From NCBI RefSeq assembly GCF_040712315.1, contig NC_134018.1:46625335-46689334 (forward strand): 64,000 nt of DNA. The letters run 5' to 3'. Within the stretch, counting starts at the first letter, position 1. Every line of letters starts with the position of its first letter. The stretch comes from Castanea sativa (lineage: Eukaryota > Streptophyta > Magnoliopsida > Fagales > Fagaceae). The notes under the pieces were generated by a model. That model did no database searches. It had not been told where the DNA came from and saw only the letters and a program-made list of their open reading frames with translations. A program made the position numbers and the translations under genes. Shown one piece after another: positions 10,885 to 20,457 of this stretch.

Positions 10885-11729
10885 TGTAGGGGCATTGGGC
10901 CCAGTAATTTACCAAGGATGGCCCAACGAAGTCTTTTGGGCTAGAAACCCAAATCCGAAAACATCAAAATGATCTTGGAGTATCTGAATGTATCTCATAA
11001 AGAAATGTCAAGTAAAGATATGATAAACGAATGACCAATTACGTCCAAGGAGTAGATTTGTCCTCGGATTGTTAAGCCGAGGACATAGGAAGAGAGGTTT
11101 AGTGTCCCCGGGTTATGTTATAAAGAATCCTATGACTACGGGAATACACAATACACGTGGAGGACAATAGAAAGAGCGGTGGAATATCTAAGGTAAAGCT
11201 GCTACCACCGTCCATACATTAAAAGCTCTGTAATTGATATACTGACTGCATAGATAGAAAGATGGGACCTGAGCATGAAGTTTGGAACTTGGTCCCTGAC
11301 CCCAGCGGACTTTAGGGAAAAATTGATGGGACAAGTATCCTAAACCAGCATTGCAACCATGAGGTGGAAGATGATGAAGAGAAGAAGAGGAAGTATAAAT
11401 AAAGGGGAAGACCTACGAAGAGAGAGGAGGCTTTTTCAGTAAGAAAAAGGGCCAATAGTATATGATAATCAATAATTGTATCCAACCTTAGGAAATACTA
11501 TTATAAACTATCCTCGGATTGTGTCCGAGGAGGAACTTTCAGTCTTACTCTTGCAAATAACTCTTTATTTCGTGCCATTGGGCCCAAAGCCCGTTCTTTT
11601 CCTTGTTATCTAAACCATCCTTGAAATCTAGATTACAAACTCATCCTCTACAAATTTATTGTAAAAAATAGGCTTTTCAAGCCCATTTCCTTCCAATCGT
11701 AGATTGGGAATTTGAATTGTGTCCTTACA
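10885..11729 (+). mobile_element. Solo LTR, 845 bp
   Basis: Starts TGTAGGGGCATTGGGC and ends GTGTCCTTACA, between imperfect 5-bp repeats GGTAA (10880-10884) and GGTAC (11730-11734). A TATA-like TATAAATAAAG lies near 11393. Two CCTCGG...CCGAGG palindromes are seen (about 11060-11083 and 11513-11533). It is related to the solo LTR at 9406-10228 in its ends and motifs, but diverged. Confidence 0.8.
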
Positions 11730-11819
11730 GGTACAATGATTCACAAGCATTATTAATAAAAATAATAAATAACTGAAGCTCAAAATCTAAACTTTGCATT
11801 CTTTTATAGTATTTTTTTG

Positions 11820-12031
11820 GCCATCAGGGGCTTGGCTTAGCTGGTAAGGCTCGGGCGCTTCGTCTAACCTACCTAGGTTCGAGTCTCGCTGCCAGCAAGA
11901 GTCCGTTGGTGGGCATTCATACGAGTTGGCTCTGATTGGAGCTGGGGCCTATCTCTAGCCCGACTCTGGCGCCCTGCCTAGGACTAGCGTAACCTAGTGA
12001 ACCCCCATTTTCATTTACCAAAAAAAAAAAA
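11820..12031 (+). mobile_element. tRNA-derived SINE
   Basis: A-box TGGCTTAGCTGGT (about 11832) and B-box GGTTCGAGTCT (about 11876) are spaced as in a tRNA-derived pol III promoter. The element ends in an A-run (12020-12031). Flanks AGTATTTTTTTG (11808-11819) and AGTATATTTTTTG (12032-12044) are the target duplication. It is not a functional tRNA because the 3' half does not fold as one. Confidence 0.85.
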
Positions 12032-12044
12032 AGTATATTTTTTG

Positions 12045-12997
12045 TATTATTTATATCCACAACTTAACCTTTTCCCCTACGTTTTTCGCAAGACAAATAC
12101 GAGAACTAAAAGAACAAAACCAAACTGAATGAATAATTTTAAGAAATTTCTTATGAGATTAATCGTCTAATATACGTTGCACTTAATAGCTTTATTAAAT
12201 TGTATGATATAAATAAAGGAAGAATCACCATTGGCCAGGAAATGGTCTAGCAGCTCTATCCTTCTTGTTAAGTACGTAGATGAACAATTTTGACCAGCGA
12301 TTGTTGTTGTTGTTTTTTGTTTTTGTTTTTTTTGTTCGTTTTTTGTTTTTGCTGTATGTAAGACTTTTATCAACGAAAAGAAAAAAGAAAAAGAAAAAAT
12401 ATATACATCAAACTACAAAACAACTAGGCTACAAGTCCTCTCTACTGATGACATCAACAAAACAGGGAGGGCTAATGGTGAGTAATTAGGTTCATGGGAT
12501 AAATGATTCCTTTAGGGGATGCACTTATTCATGAATTGGAAGAGGACTTTCATTAGGGGAAAAAAAAAGACATTCCAATCACAACCAATGAAATTATGAA
12601 GGCCTTTCAAAAACAAATAAAATTTAAAATGTTCAAATTCAATATTACAAATTTGACAAATTTAAATAAACAATTGCCCAAAACAAAAAGAGAGTAAAAA
12701 ACACATGCACCATAAACATAAATTACTATCACATTGATGACACGATGGATAAGTGATTATAAGACCTTAAAGAAGAGCATAAAGAAGTATAAGAGCACAA
12801 CAAAATTACGGGAAATATTTTAAAATTTTATTATTGAATTATTTTGACTTAGTCCGTATGACGAAATAAATTGATCACCCAATTATAAAGTACAACAAAA
12901 GTACGAATCTAAGACGAAAAAATTTATCAACATATTAATTGAATGGTATTTATTAAGTAGACATTTGAAAGTAATATAAAAAAAATCATAGATAAGG
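12045..12997. other. Spacer, no gene seen
   Basis: AT-rich with short TTG/TTTTTG runs around 12300-12345; no coding or RNA gene recognised. Confidence 0.55.
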
Positions 12998-13010
12998 GAT
13001 CAAATAAATT

Positions 13011-13147
13011 TTTTTTTTTTTTTTTTAGGGATAGTTTCGCCCTATTATATCTGTTTCTGATAATTGCTCTTTAGGTGGAGTTTGAACCCCAAAATTCTCA
13101 TTTGATAACAAGAAATTTTTTCCAATTGAACTAATTAGAACCCACAT
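13011..13147 (-). mobile_element. SINE, minus strand
   Basis: On the minus strand an A-box-like TAGTTCAATTGG is followed by a B-box-like GGGGTTCAAACTCC and then a poly-A tail (poly-T at 13009-13026 on plus). Target duplication GATCAAATAAATT (12998-13010) and GATCGAATAAGTT (13148-13160). Confidence 0.75.
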
Positions 13148-13258
13148 GATCGAATAAGTTGAAAAATGTATTCATTAATTCACATATCTCGTAATCATAA
13201 TATGATATAGACTTGAAGAGTGAATAATATATAAACTATGTTGAGAAAGAAATATGAC

Positions 13259-14313
13259 TAGGGGTGTCAATTTGGGTTAATGTGTCGGGTTCGTATCGTG
13301 TCAAGGTAGGGGTATTCGACTAAATGGTTCAACCTTAACCTAACACATTTAATAATCGTGTCATGATCCTTCAATCATAACCCGACTTGTTAATAGGGCA
13401 GGTTAATCTCACCCAACCCATTTGACACGCTTAGTATTAAATGAGTCGTGTTGGGTTGATACGAATGTAATACAACTCATTTCAACCATCATAATATTAT
13501 AATATTTAATGTAACATCCAAAGCAGTGCATACACTTTAAGTCTTTAACCCACATTCAAAATAATATAGTTCAACAAAAATATAACATATATCTAGAAAT
13601 AAGTTCTTTACACTCTAAAAGAATGCATACACTTCAATCCAAATTCAAAATAACATAATTTAACAAAAATAACATAATTCAACAAAAATATAATATCCTT
13701 GAAACTTGTCAAATGCTAAATATCAATATTGAAAGAATTGGAGCAAATAGTAGACTAATCCTGACTATGACTATGATTATCATCCAAAGAGAGAGAGAGC
13801 AATAACCGGTTTGAGACTTTGAGTTTGAGAATTGGGCATGAGATTATAAGATAGTAGAGTGAGTAGAACAATTGAAATTAAAAAATAAAAATAATATTAG
13901 ATATTTATAAGAAGGTTTAGAGATTTAGGATTTGTAGAGTTTAGAGATTTAGGGTTTGTAAAGTTTTAATTTCCAATTATATCCCTTGTAAGTTTTTGTA
14001 ATTATTCACTTTTCTTTTTAAATTTAAGATATATGTTGGATATAAAAGGTATTTGACAAATTTAAAATAAAATGAATATTATTTGTTATACGAGTTAAAC
14101 ATATTGTGTTAAGTGGATCATTTTGAATTGACATAAATAAATTGACGTGCCAAACATGTCTATTGCAGGTTATGCAGGTTGACCCACTTATGACACGTTT
14201 CTTATCGTGTCGCTTTCGAGTCGACCAGTTTATGATCCAAACCCATTAAGGCACAACTTTAACCTGCAAAAATTCGTGTCGTGTTCGTAGGTTGAGTCGA
14301 ACATTAACCCCTA
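13259..14313. mobile_element. Non-autonomous hAT element, 1,055 bp
   Basis: Perfect 8-bp target duplication AATATGAC (13251-13258 and 14314-14321). It starts TAGGGGTGTCAATTTG and ends TCGAACATTAACCCCTA, giving TAGGGGT/ACCCCTA termini. The subterminal arms are rich in CGTGTC/GACACG motifs in both orientations, typical hAT subterminal repeats. No transposase frame is present. Confidence 0.9.
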
Positions 14314-14321
14314 AATATGAC

Positions 14322-14842
14322 GGCAAAGCCATGTTTTACCTTATATTTTAAGAGTAAGTTAAGGTGGCAAATAAGAATGCACATTTAAGGCCATATTTTA
14401 TTTAAAGAAACAAATGAACAGAAGGCTTTACATTTTAAGAGTAAATTAAAATGACAAATAATAGGGCACATTTAAGGGCCATATATTATTAGTGGAATTA
14501 ATAGTGCATGTAATTCCATTTATTATGGTCAACCATAAAAGTATGTGATGGTCCTCAATCCCAAATCGTAAGCAACCACAGATATGTACATGACCACAAA
14601 TACACAAGCCCAACTATTTAAAAGAACAGAAGAGGTTCCCCACAAACCCCTCAAAAGTCACAAACACAAGAAACCCCAACAGAAGCATTATACTTATATG
14701 GCCCTCTGACTGTTATTTCTCTCCCACCCAACAAAAGCTTTCAAATCCACACCAAACCCAAAGCCACTGACATCCCCGTACCCTTCACATTCCTCACATT
14801 TCTTCAACTTCTTCCTTCTTCTTCTTCCTTCTTCTTTCTCAG
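14322..14842 (+). promoter_or_regulatory. Upstream region of the PCS1-like protease gene
   Basis: Candidate TATA elements are TATTTAAAA (14615-14623) and TTATATGG (about 14694). The last 40 bases before the start codon are a CT/CTT-rich leader (about 14801-14840), a common plant 5'UTR feature. The hAT element ends about 530 bp before the start codon. Which TATA is used cannot be decided from sequence. Confidence 0.45.
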
Positions 14843-16156
14843 ATGGCCTATCTTCATTCTCTTCTTCTTCTTCAGCTCATTATTTTCTTGATAATGAACC
14901 AAACCCAAGTTTCTCTTTGTGCAACACAAAAAACACTCATATTATCTCTTAAAACCCAAACACTCCCACATGGTTTGGTCCCAAAAAGACTAAATACTAC
15001 AAACAAAATCTCTTTCCACCACAATGTTACCTTAACAGTCACACTAACCGTTGGCTCGCCGCCACAGAGTGTTACCATGGTCCTTGACACAGGTAGTGAA
15101 CTCTCTTGGCTACACTGCAAAAAAACCCAAAACTTCAACTCCATATTCAACCCACTTTCCTCTAAGTCTTATTCACCAACCCCATGTTCCTCACCCGTTT
15201 GCAGAACCCGGACCCGAACCCTACCCATACCCGCTTCCTGCGACCAGAATAAACTCTGCCACGCAACTGTTTCCTATGCTGACGCTTCCTCCATGGAAGG
15301 AAATCTCGCGTCCGAAACTTTTTATATCGGAAACTCGGCACGGCCCGGTACGGTATTCGGGTGTATGGATACCGGGTTCAGCTCCAACTCCTATGAGGAC
15401 TCCAAGACCACCGGGTTAATGGGTCTGAACCGTGGGTCCTTATCGTTCATTACGCAGATGGGGTTTCCGAAATTTTCGTACTGCATATCGGGTCGCGACT
15501 CGTCCGGTGTTTTGCTTTTCGGAGAAGCGAGTTTCAGCTGGCTACAGCCTCTGAACTACACTCCTTTGATTCAAATCACAGACCCATTACCGTATTTTGA
15601 TAGAGTAGCGTATACGGTTCAGCTCGAAGGGATTAAAGTATCGGAAAAAGTGTTGCCGCTTCCAAAATCTGTTTTCGTACCGGACCATACCGGTGCCGGT
15701 CAAACAATGGTAGACTCGGGCACTCAGTTCACGTTCCTTCTCGGACCGGTTTACACGGCTTTAAAGAACGAGTACATGCAACAAACAAAGGGAATACTAA
15801 CGCTTTTGAACGATCCCAACTTTGTTTTCCAAGGAGCTATGGATTTGTGCTACTTGGTCCCATTGAACCGGCCGATTTTGCCACAGTTACCAAAAGTAAG
15901 CTTGATGTTTCGGGGTGCCGAAATGGTTGTATCGGGTGAGAGGTTAATGTATCGGGTACCCGGTATGGTGAGGGGTGGGAATTCGGTGTATTGTTTCACA
16001 TTTGGGAACTCTGACTTGTTGGGCACAGAGGCTTTTGTGATTGGTCATCATCATCAGCAGAACTTGTGGATAGAGTTTGATTTGGTGAAATCTAGAGTTG
16101 GACTTGCTGAGGTGAGGTGTGATCTTGCAGGTCAAAAGCTTGGATTGGGTGTTTAA
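14843..16156 (+). CDS. PCS1: Secreted A1-family aspartic protease, PCS1-like
   Basis: Intronless 437-aa pepsin-family (A1) protease. A hydrophobic signal peptide occupies about residues 4-26. The first catalytic motif is DTGSELSW (Asp82), the flap is SYADAS (about 144-149) and the second catalytic motif is DSGTQFTF (Asp291). Cys-rich sequence after the first motif, and absence of a plant-specific insert, place it with the atypical/nucellin-type plant proteases. The DTGSELSWL.C and C-terminal GHHHQQNLW.EFDL signatures match Arabidopsis PCS1 (At5g02190). PCS1 is an ER-associated protease that promotes cell survival in gametophytes and embryos; that role is family knowledge, not visible here. 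The start is chosen because it precedes the signal peptide directly and has CAGATGGC context. The frame is complete and both catalytic Asp residues are present. Subfamily assignment is likely, orthology unproven. Confidence 0.95.
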   Translation: MAYLHSLLLLQLIIFLIMNQTQVSLCATQKTLILSLKTQTLPHGLVPKRLNTTNKISFHHNVTLTVTLTVGSPPQSVTMVLDTGSELSWLHCKKTQNFNSIFNPLSSKSYSPTPCSSPVCRTRTRTLPIPASCDQNKLCHATVSYADASSMEGNLASETFYIGNSARPGTVFGCMDTGFSSNSYEDSKTTGLMGLNRGSLSFITQMGFPKFSYCISGRDSSGVLLFGEASFSWLQPLNYTPLIQITDPLPYFDRVAYTVQLEGIKVSEKVLPLPKSVFVPDHTGAGQTMVDSGTQFTFLLGPVYTALKNEYMQQTKGILTLLNDPNFVFQGAMDLCYLVPLNRPILPQLPKVSLMFRGAEMVVSGERLMYRVPGMVRGGNSVYCFTFGNSDLLGTEAFVIGHHHQQNLWIEFDLVKSRVGLAEVRCDLAGQKLGLGV

Positions 16157-16192
16157 GGCAAATTTTGTGATTTTAGGTTTGCTCCATTTCAA

Positions 16193-16198
16193 AATAAA
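16193..16198 (+). terminator. AATAAA polyadenylation signal of the protease gene
   Basis: Canonical AATAAA 37 bases after the stop codon, followed by a T-rich stretch; the likely 3' end signal. Confidence 0.55.
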
Positions 16199-16902
16199 TG
16201 GAGTTTGTTTATTTTATAACCAAGGTATAAACTTTTTTCCCCCTTGATTTTAAAGATGTACATAATACAATGGGTTTTAAATCATGTAGTTCTTTTAGAC
16301 TTAAAAAAAAAAAAATGATAGTAACATGTCTAATTCGGGGTACTTTCGACTGCATAAAATTTCAAGAATGAATAGAAGAAATCTAACAATTAGATTCTCA
16401 TTGCAAATTAGAACTAAGAATGATATAAATAAGGTTATAAAAAAAATTATATAAATAATCACATAGTTTTGTTACCTTCATTGATGACATATACCAAATT
16501 TAAAGGAGTTACTTTTACTAGAGAAGCATGGCAGATTGCCAGCTTCGATTGGCGCTTCTGTACAGAAAAGAAGTGTACCATAATAATATTTATGAGTGCT
16601 GGCAGATTTGGATATTCCCATAACTCACCTCGGTACACAAGCAATGATGGCCCATTTATGAGGCGGTAAATTTGGTCTTGGAGGGAAAATTTGTGAATAC
16701 AAGGGATAAAGAGGTTGGCCGATTTGGTTGGGTTTTCTTCTTTTTAAATAATACGTTCACTTTCAATCTTTCTTCTTACAAAACAGAGGAAAAAAAAAAG
16801 GTTTATCTAGTAACTAAAATATTCTATGTGAATCATAAATAAAATTTTTAATCTTGAAAAAAAAAGTTACAAAATAACTTATACAAGTATAAAAAAAACT
16901 CT

Positions 16903-16963
<61 letters not shown>

Positions 16964-17040
16964 GGACCAAAAATCACACTGGAAATTATAGCCCACGTAG
17001 AACAGGAGTGGTATCCAATCATACAAGGCCAAAAACAAAG
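16199..17040. other. Spacer with a (TA)n tract
   Basis: (TA)n microsatellite at about 16906-16959. No gene recognised. Confidence 0.6.
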
Positions 17041-17696
17041 AATTTGTAAAGAGGGAGGCTTCAATTCAACATAAACAAAGGAGAAAACCCTCTCCTCTCA
17101 GCTTTTCTGAGGATGAATCCATTACATTCAAATAGTACTCTTTATACAATTATCAGAGTCGTGTTCATCCCCCTTCCACTAACCTTTTTCATCTCTATTT
17201 ATACTCCTTGCTCTTTGCATCTCCACCCTCCATCTCCCACCTAACCACTATCTTTTGTTGACATTTGTACGATTGTTTGTAGAAGGTGGTAAAAAGAAGC
17301 TGCCTAGCTGTGGTTTTGTACTGTTCAAGTCACCTCCACATCAGTGCAGCTAATAAAGCTGTTGATCATCGTTTAATATGACTAGGAAGTTAGGTGCAGA
17401 GCATTCAATACGGAGTCCATAGATTGTATATCCACAAACCCTCACTTTCTTTCTCAGCCATACATCACCGGTCTACTCTCTGTACTTTCCATGCAACCCT
17501 CGTCCTCGCCCATCAGCCCTTTTAATAGCCACTTTCGACCCTTGATCCTCATCCTCGGTCCTCCCCCCCCCCCCCCCCCACACAGAGATATATATATTTC
17601 TTTAGGTTGGGTTGGTTGATAAGTCTTAAAGTGTATTAGTTAAAGTTTGAATTTTCTTTTTCATTAAAATTGATTAACCTTTTAAAGGAAGTGAAG
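17041..17696 (-). mobile_element. Possible LTR fragment, minus strand
   Basis: A higher-GC, pyrimidine-rich stretch with a minus-strand TATAAATAGAG (about 17197-17207) and a 17-C run at 17563-17579. It resembles the LTR-like block at 43690-44365 in style (TATA followed by short leader). No ends or target duplication could be fixed, so this is tentative. Confidence 0.3.
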
Positions 17697-18167
17697 TGTT
17701 ACATCTATAATATTTTCACAACAAATCATAAGTAATTAATTGTTATTGGTTCAAATTTGAACCTATTACTAAGATTACTTTTTTACCTTAACAATAATAA
17801 CCAGTAATAACTTGTTACTTAACATTTTTAAGATGTATCACCAAGAGGGGTGGCACGGTGGTTTGGGCGTGCGATTGCTACTATGAGGTCCTTAGTTTGA
17901 GCTTGAGCGGGTACCTAGGAAGGAGTGTAGGAATCCTCTTGCAGCTAACCCATTGCTGCCAGCTGTCTCGTGGTGCTAGGATGAAATCTGTGGTCACCCA
18001 GGATCATAATAGCTATAGCTCAATCTAACATTTTCTTGCGGGGATTCCCTTATGATCACACCCAGGGGGTGAGTCACAATGGTTACCCCCGCCCCCTTTT
18101 TGGTTCATAAAAAAAAAAAAAATTAAGAGGCATTAAAAATGTTGTGAACATAGCATTATTCTTAAAA
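17697..18167. mobile_element. MITE interrupted by a SINE
   Basis: The left part contains ATATTTTCACAACAAATCATAAGT and the right part TGTTGTGAACATAGCATTATTC. These are the two inverted ends of the MITE family also seen intact at 35251-35406. The SINE at 17839-18122 lies between them. Confidence 0.55.
17839..18122 (+). mobile_element. SINE inserted in a MITE
   Basis: A-box-like TGGCACGGTGG (17851) followed by a degenerate B-box (AGTTTGAGCTT), a body of about 280 bp and an A-rich tail (about 18108-18122). Target duplication TTAAGATGTAT (17828-17838) versus TTAAGAGGCAT (18123-18133). Confidence 0.6.
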
Positions 18168-18298
18168 TGAACTATATTTATTAACTTTTTGTTATTTTCC
18201 AAGCAACCCTAGTTTGATGATCCTTGTGTATTTTGACAAAGAGTCAAAGCCTTTTGAAAATTAATTAAAAAAACTATATATTTTTTTATAATTTAAAT

Positions 18299-18453
18299 TA
18301 GGGGTGTGTAGCTAGTCTGCCAAAATTGACTCGATGGGATAGGTTGGTTTTTAGAGCTTGGTGGGTTGGGTTGGGTTGGGTTACGGAATTTTTTTTGATA
18401 GCGGACCGGGTTGGGTTTAAGTCATAAAATTCCAAACCCGACCCATCGATATA

Positions 18454-18488
<35 letters not shown>

Positions 18489-18866
18489 AATTAATAAAAT
18501 TTTTAAAATAACTAGCTCTTTCTATCCTATATAAAAGTCAATTAATTCACACAAACCCTAATAAATTACTATTGTTGTTTAGTCATTAGTATTGTTTGCG
18601 TTTAAGAAATTACGTTGATATTAATCTTTGGGTTTTTTAAATATATCTATATTTATATTTTTTCTACTCAATTTAATAATAATAATAATAATAATTTGTC
18701 TAACCCATGAGTTCAACTCTACCCAACCCGATTCATATGAATTAGGTTCGATTGGGTTAGACTTATGTAATGAATTGAATTGAGGTAAATTTTTTTTTAC
18801 CTACTTTAATAAGTTAGATCAAAAAAATTTCTTAATCCAATATAACCCAGCCCATGCGCACCTCTT
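18299..18866. mobile_element. hAT-like non-autonomous element, 568 bp
   Basis: Starts TAGGGGTGTGTAGC and ends ATGCGCACCTCTT, matching as inverted ends (AGGGGTGTG / GCGCACCTCT). Flanks ATTTAAAT (18291-18298) and GTTTAAAT (18867-18874) agree in 7 of 8 bases. The interior carries GGGTTGGGTTGGG repeats, (TA)n (18461-18484) and (AAT)n (18675-18693). Confidence 0.65.
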
Positions 18867-18874
18867 GTTTAAAT

Positions 18875-20210
18875 GATAGAAGCATTGTGGATCTCAATGG
18901 ATTTGTTGGTGTAGCTGAGGATAGGGAATATTTGGATACATTTTGGGGGCAAGTTGGGTTGTGGATGCCATCTGTGATCTGTGCATTAGGTATCTTGGGG
19001 TTGCAGCTACCTACTGTTTAGTGAATGGTGTAGATACTAGATAGTGCTGGTCTACTACTCCTCCTGGGGTTGCACTGCATGTAATCCAAATTCATAAAAA
19101 ATTCAAAGTGGTCTCTGATTCTGACTTCTCAGCTTTCAACTCTTCTGACTGCCAACTGTCCACTTTCATAGCCGCCGTATTGCATCCAAATAAAACGCGT
19201 CAAGTGTCCATTCAACATAAATAAATTATAAAAAAAAGGATAAATTTCAATAAAAACGACCAATTTCGTCCTCACTCAAAATTTTTTTTTTGTTTGAATA
19301 GGAAATACTATAAACTTTTATAATGCAGTTTACATAACGTAGAAGGAAAAAATCATGTATGAGAATTGAGATGGCTTATATGCCTAATGTTTCACTGACA
19401 CGTGGATTTTATGTGAGTAGGATTTATATATCAATGAGATATTAGGCGTGTATACCCGTCTCATAAGATACTATTTTCATGTAAAAGCGCTTGTTTAATA
19501 AAATAAGAATTCTCTTCTAACAATACTGAAAGTCATTTATGTCTTGAGCATATTTTGTTAATAAGTGAGCCGGTTTGTTACTTTGCCTACGTACATGAGA
19601 GAACTTAACTTGGCGGAACCCTTGGGTAGCTAATAAGGAGCTATACACAATGGCGGCCACTAAAGAAGGAGGAGGCGAAATTTCCTGATGAAGTGTAAAT
19701 TCACCAATCGAAGTAAGTACGTTCGGATTGAGTCAAACCCTCGTATTCCTGGCTATGAAAATGGTGAGATAACTCTTCTCAAGTGGTCATCGGCGTCCAA
19801 TGCCAAAGTTAGTATATGGAAATAAATTAATACAGTATCAATAAGCATTTTTGGGTGTTTTTCATACCTTATGTTGTTGCTGGGAGGGTTGTATATATAC
19901 ATTCCCGTAACTCCTAGCTGTTGTGACTGTTATCGTAGTTTAATACTTCTTTAAGTAACGCCTCATGGTCAATGATGTGAGTTTTGATGGGCTTCCAACG
20001 GTCCGTATAACTATCCCTGTAACCGTCCGAGACATTTATTTTGTCCGCATTGAATGGCTTCTTTTCCTTCGTCAGTAATGTGGCTTATATCGTCAGAGGC
20101 ACCTGGTTAATTCGTCTGTCAATGTTGCCTCATTGGCTTGGATGAGGTTGTCCAGAGAAGTTGAGTTTGTCAATCCCATCATTTCCTAACCCAATTTAGT
20201 TCTTCAAATT
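18875..20210. other. Spacer with a likely LTR fragment
   Basis: No host gene is recognised. About 19850-20160 has higher GC and, on the minus strand, a TATATATACAACCC block, consistent with the promoter part of an LTR in minus orientation. No element boundary is visible. Confidence 0.4.
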
Positions 20211-20457
20211 TTTGACTAATACTGAAAAAGACTAAATTAATTAGTTTTGAATCTGATTAATATTAGCTTAAGTCTCAAAGTATATCATTGAAATTTACCA
20301 AAAAAGAAAAAAGAAAAATACTACTAGTACTACTAACATGGTTTGATATTATATTATCGATTTTTTAAAAAAGATATATATTACCAAAATCTTAAAACAG
20401 TAAAAAAAAAAAGAGAAGAAAAAGAAGTTATTGCCACACTAATATTTATTTAGTTTC
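20211..20457. repeat. Left copy of a ~250-bp direct repeat flanking a Copia element
   Basis: Matches 25303-25555 at roughly 90 percent by eye: GACTAAATTAATTAGTTTTG, AAGTATATCATTGAAATTTA, ATTATATTATCG and AAGAAGTTATTGxCACACTA. It ends exactly where the left LTR begins. Confidence 0.85.

Noticed and set aside
11832..11890. tRNA gene
   Set aside because: A- and B-boxes are present, but the sequence does not fold as a tRNA and continues into a SINE body with A-tail and target duplication.
14872..15150. 92-codon antisense open frame within the protease gene
   Set aside because: Shadow of the strong PCS1-like coding frame; no own motifs.
15051..15419. 122-codon second frame on the same strand as the protease
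   Set aside because: Overlaps the catalytic part of the protease in another frame and shows no family match.
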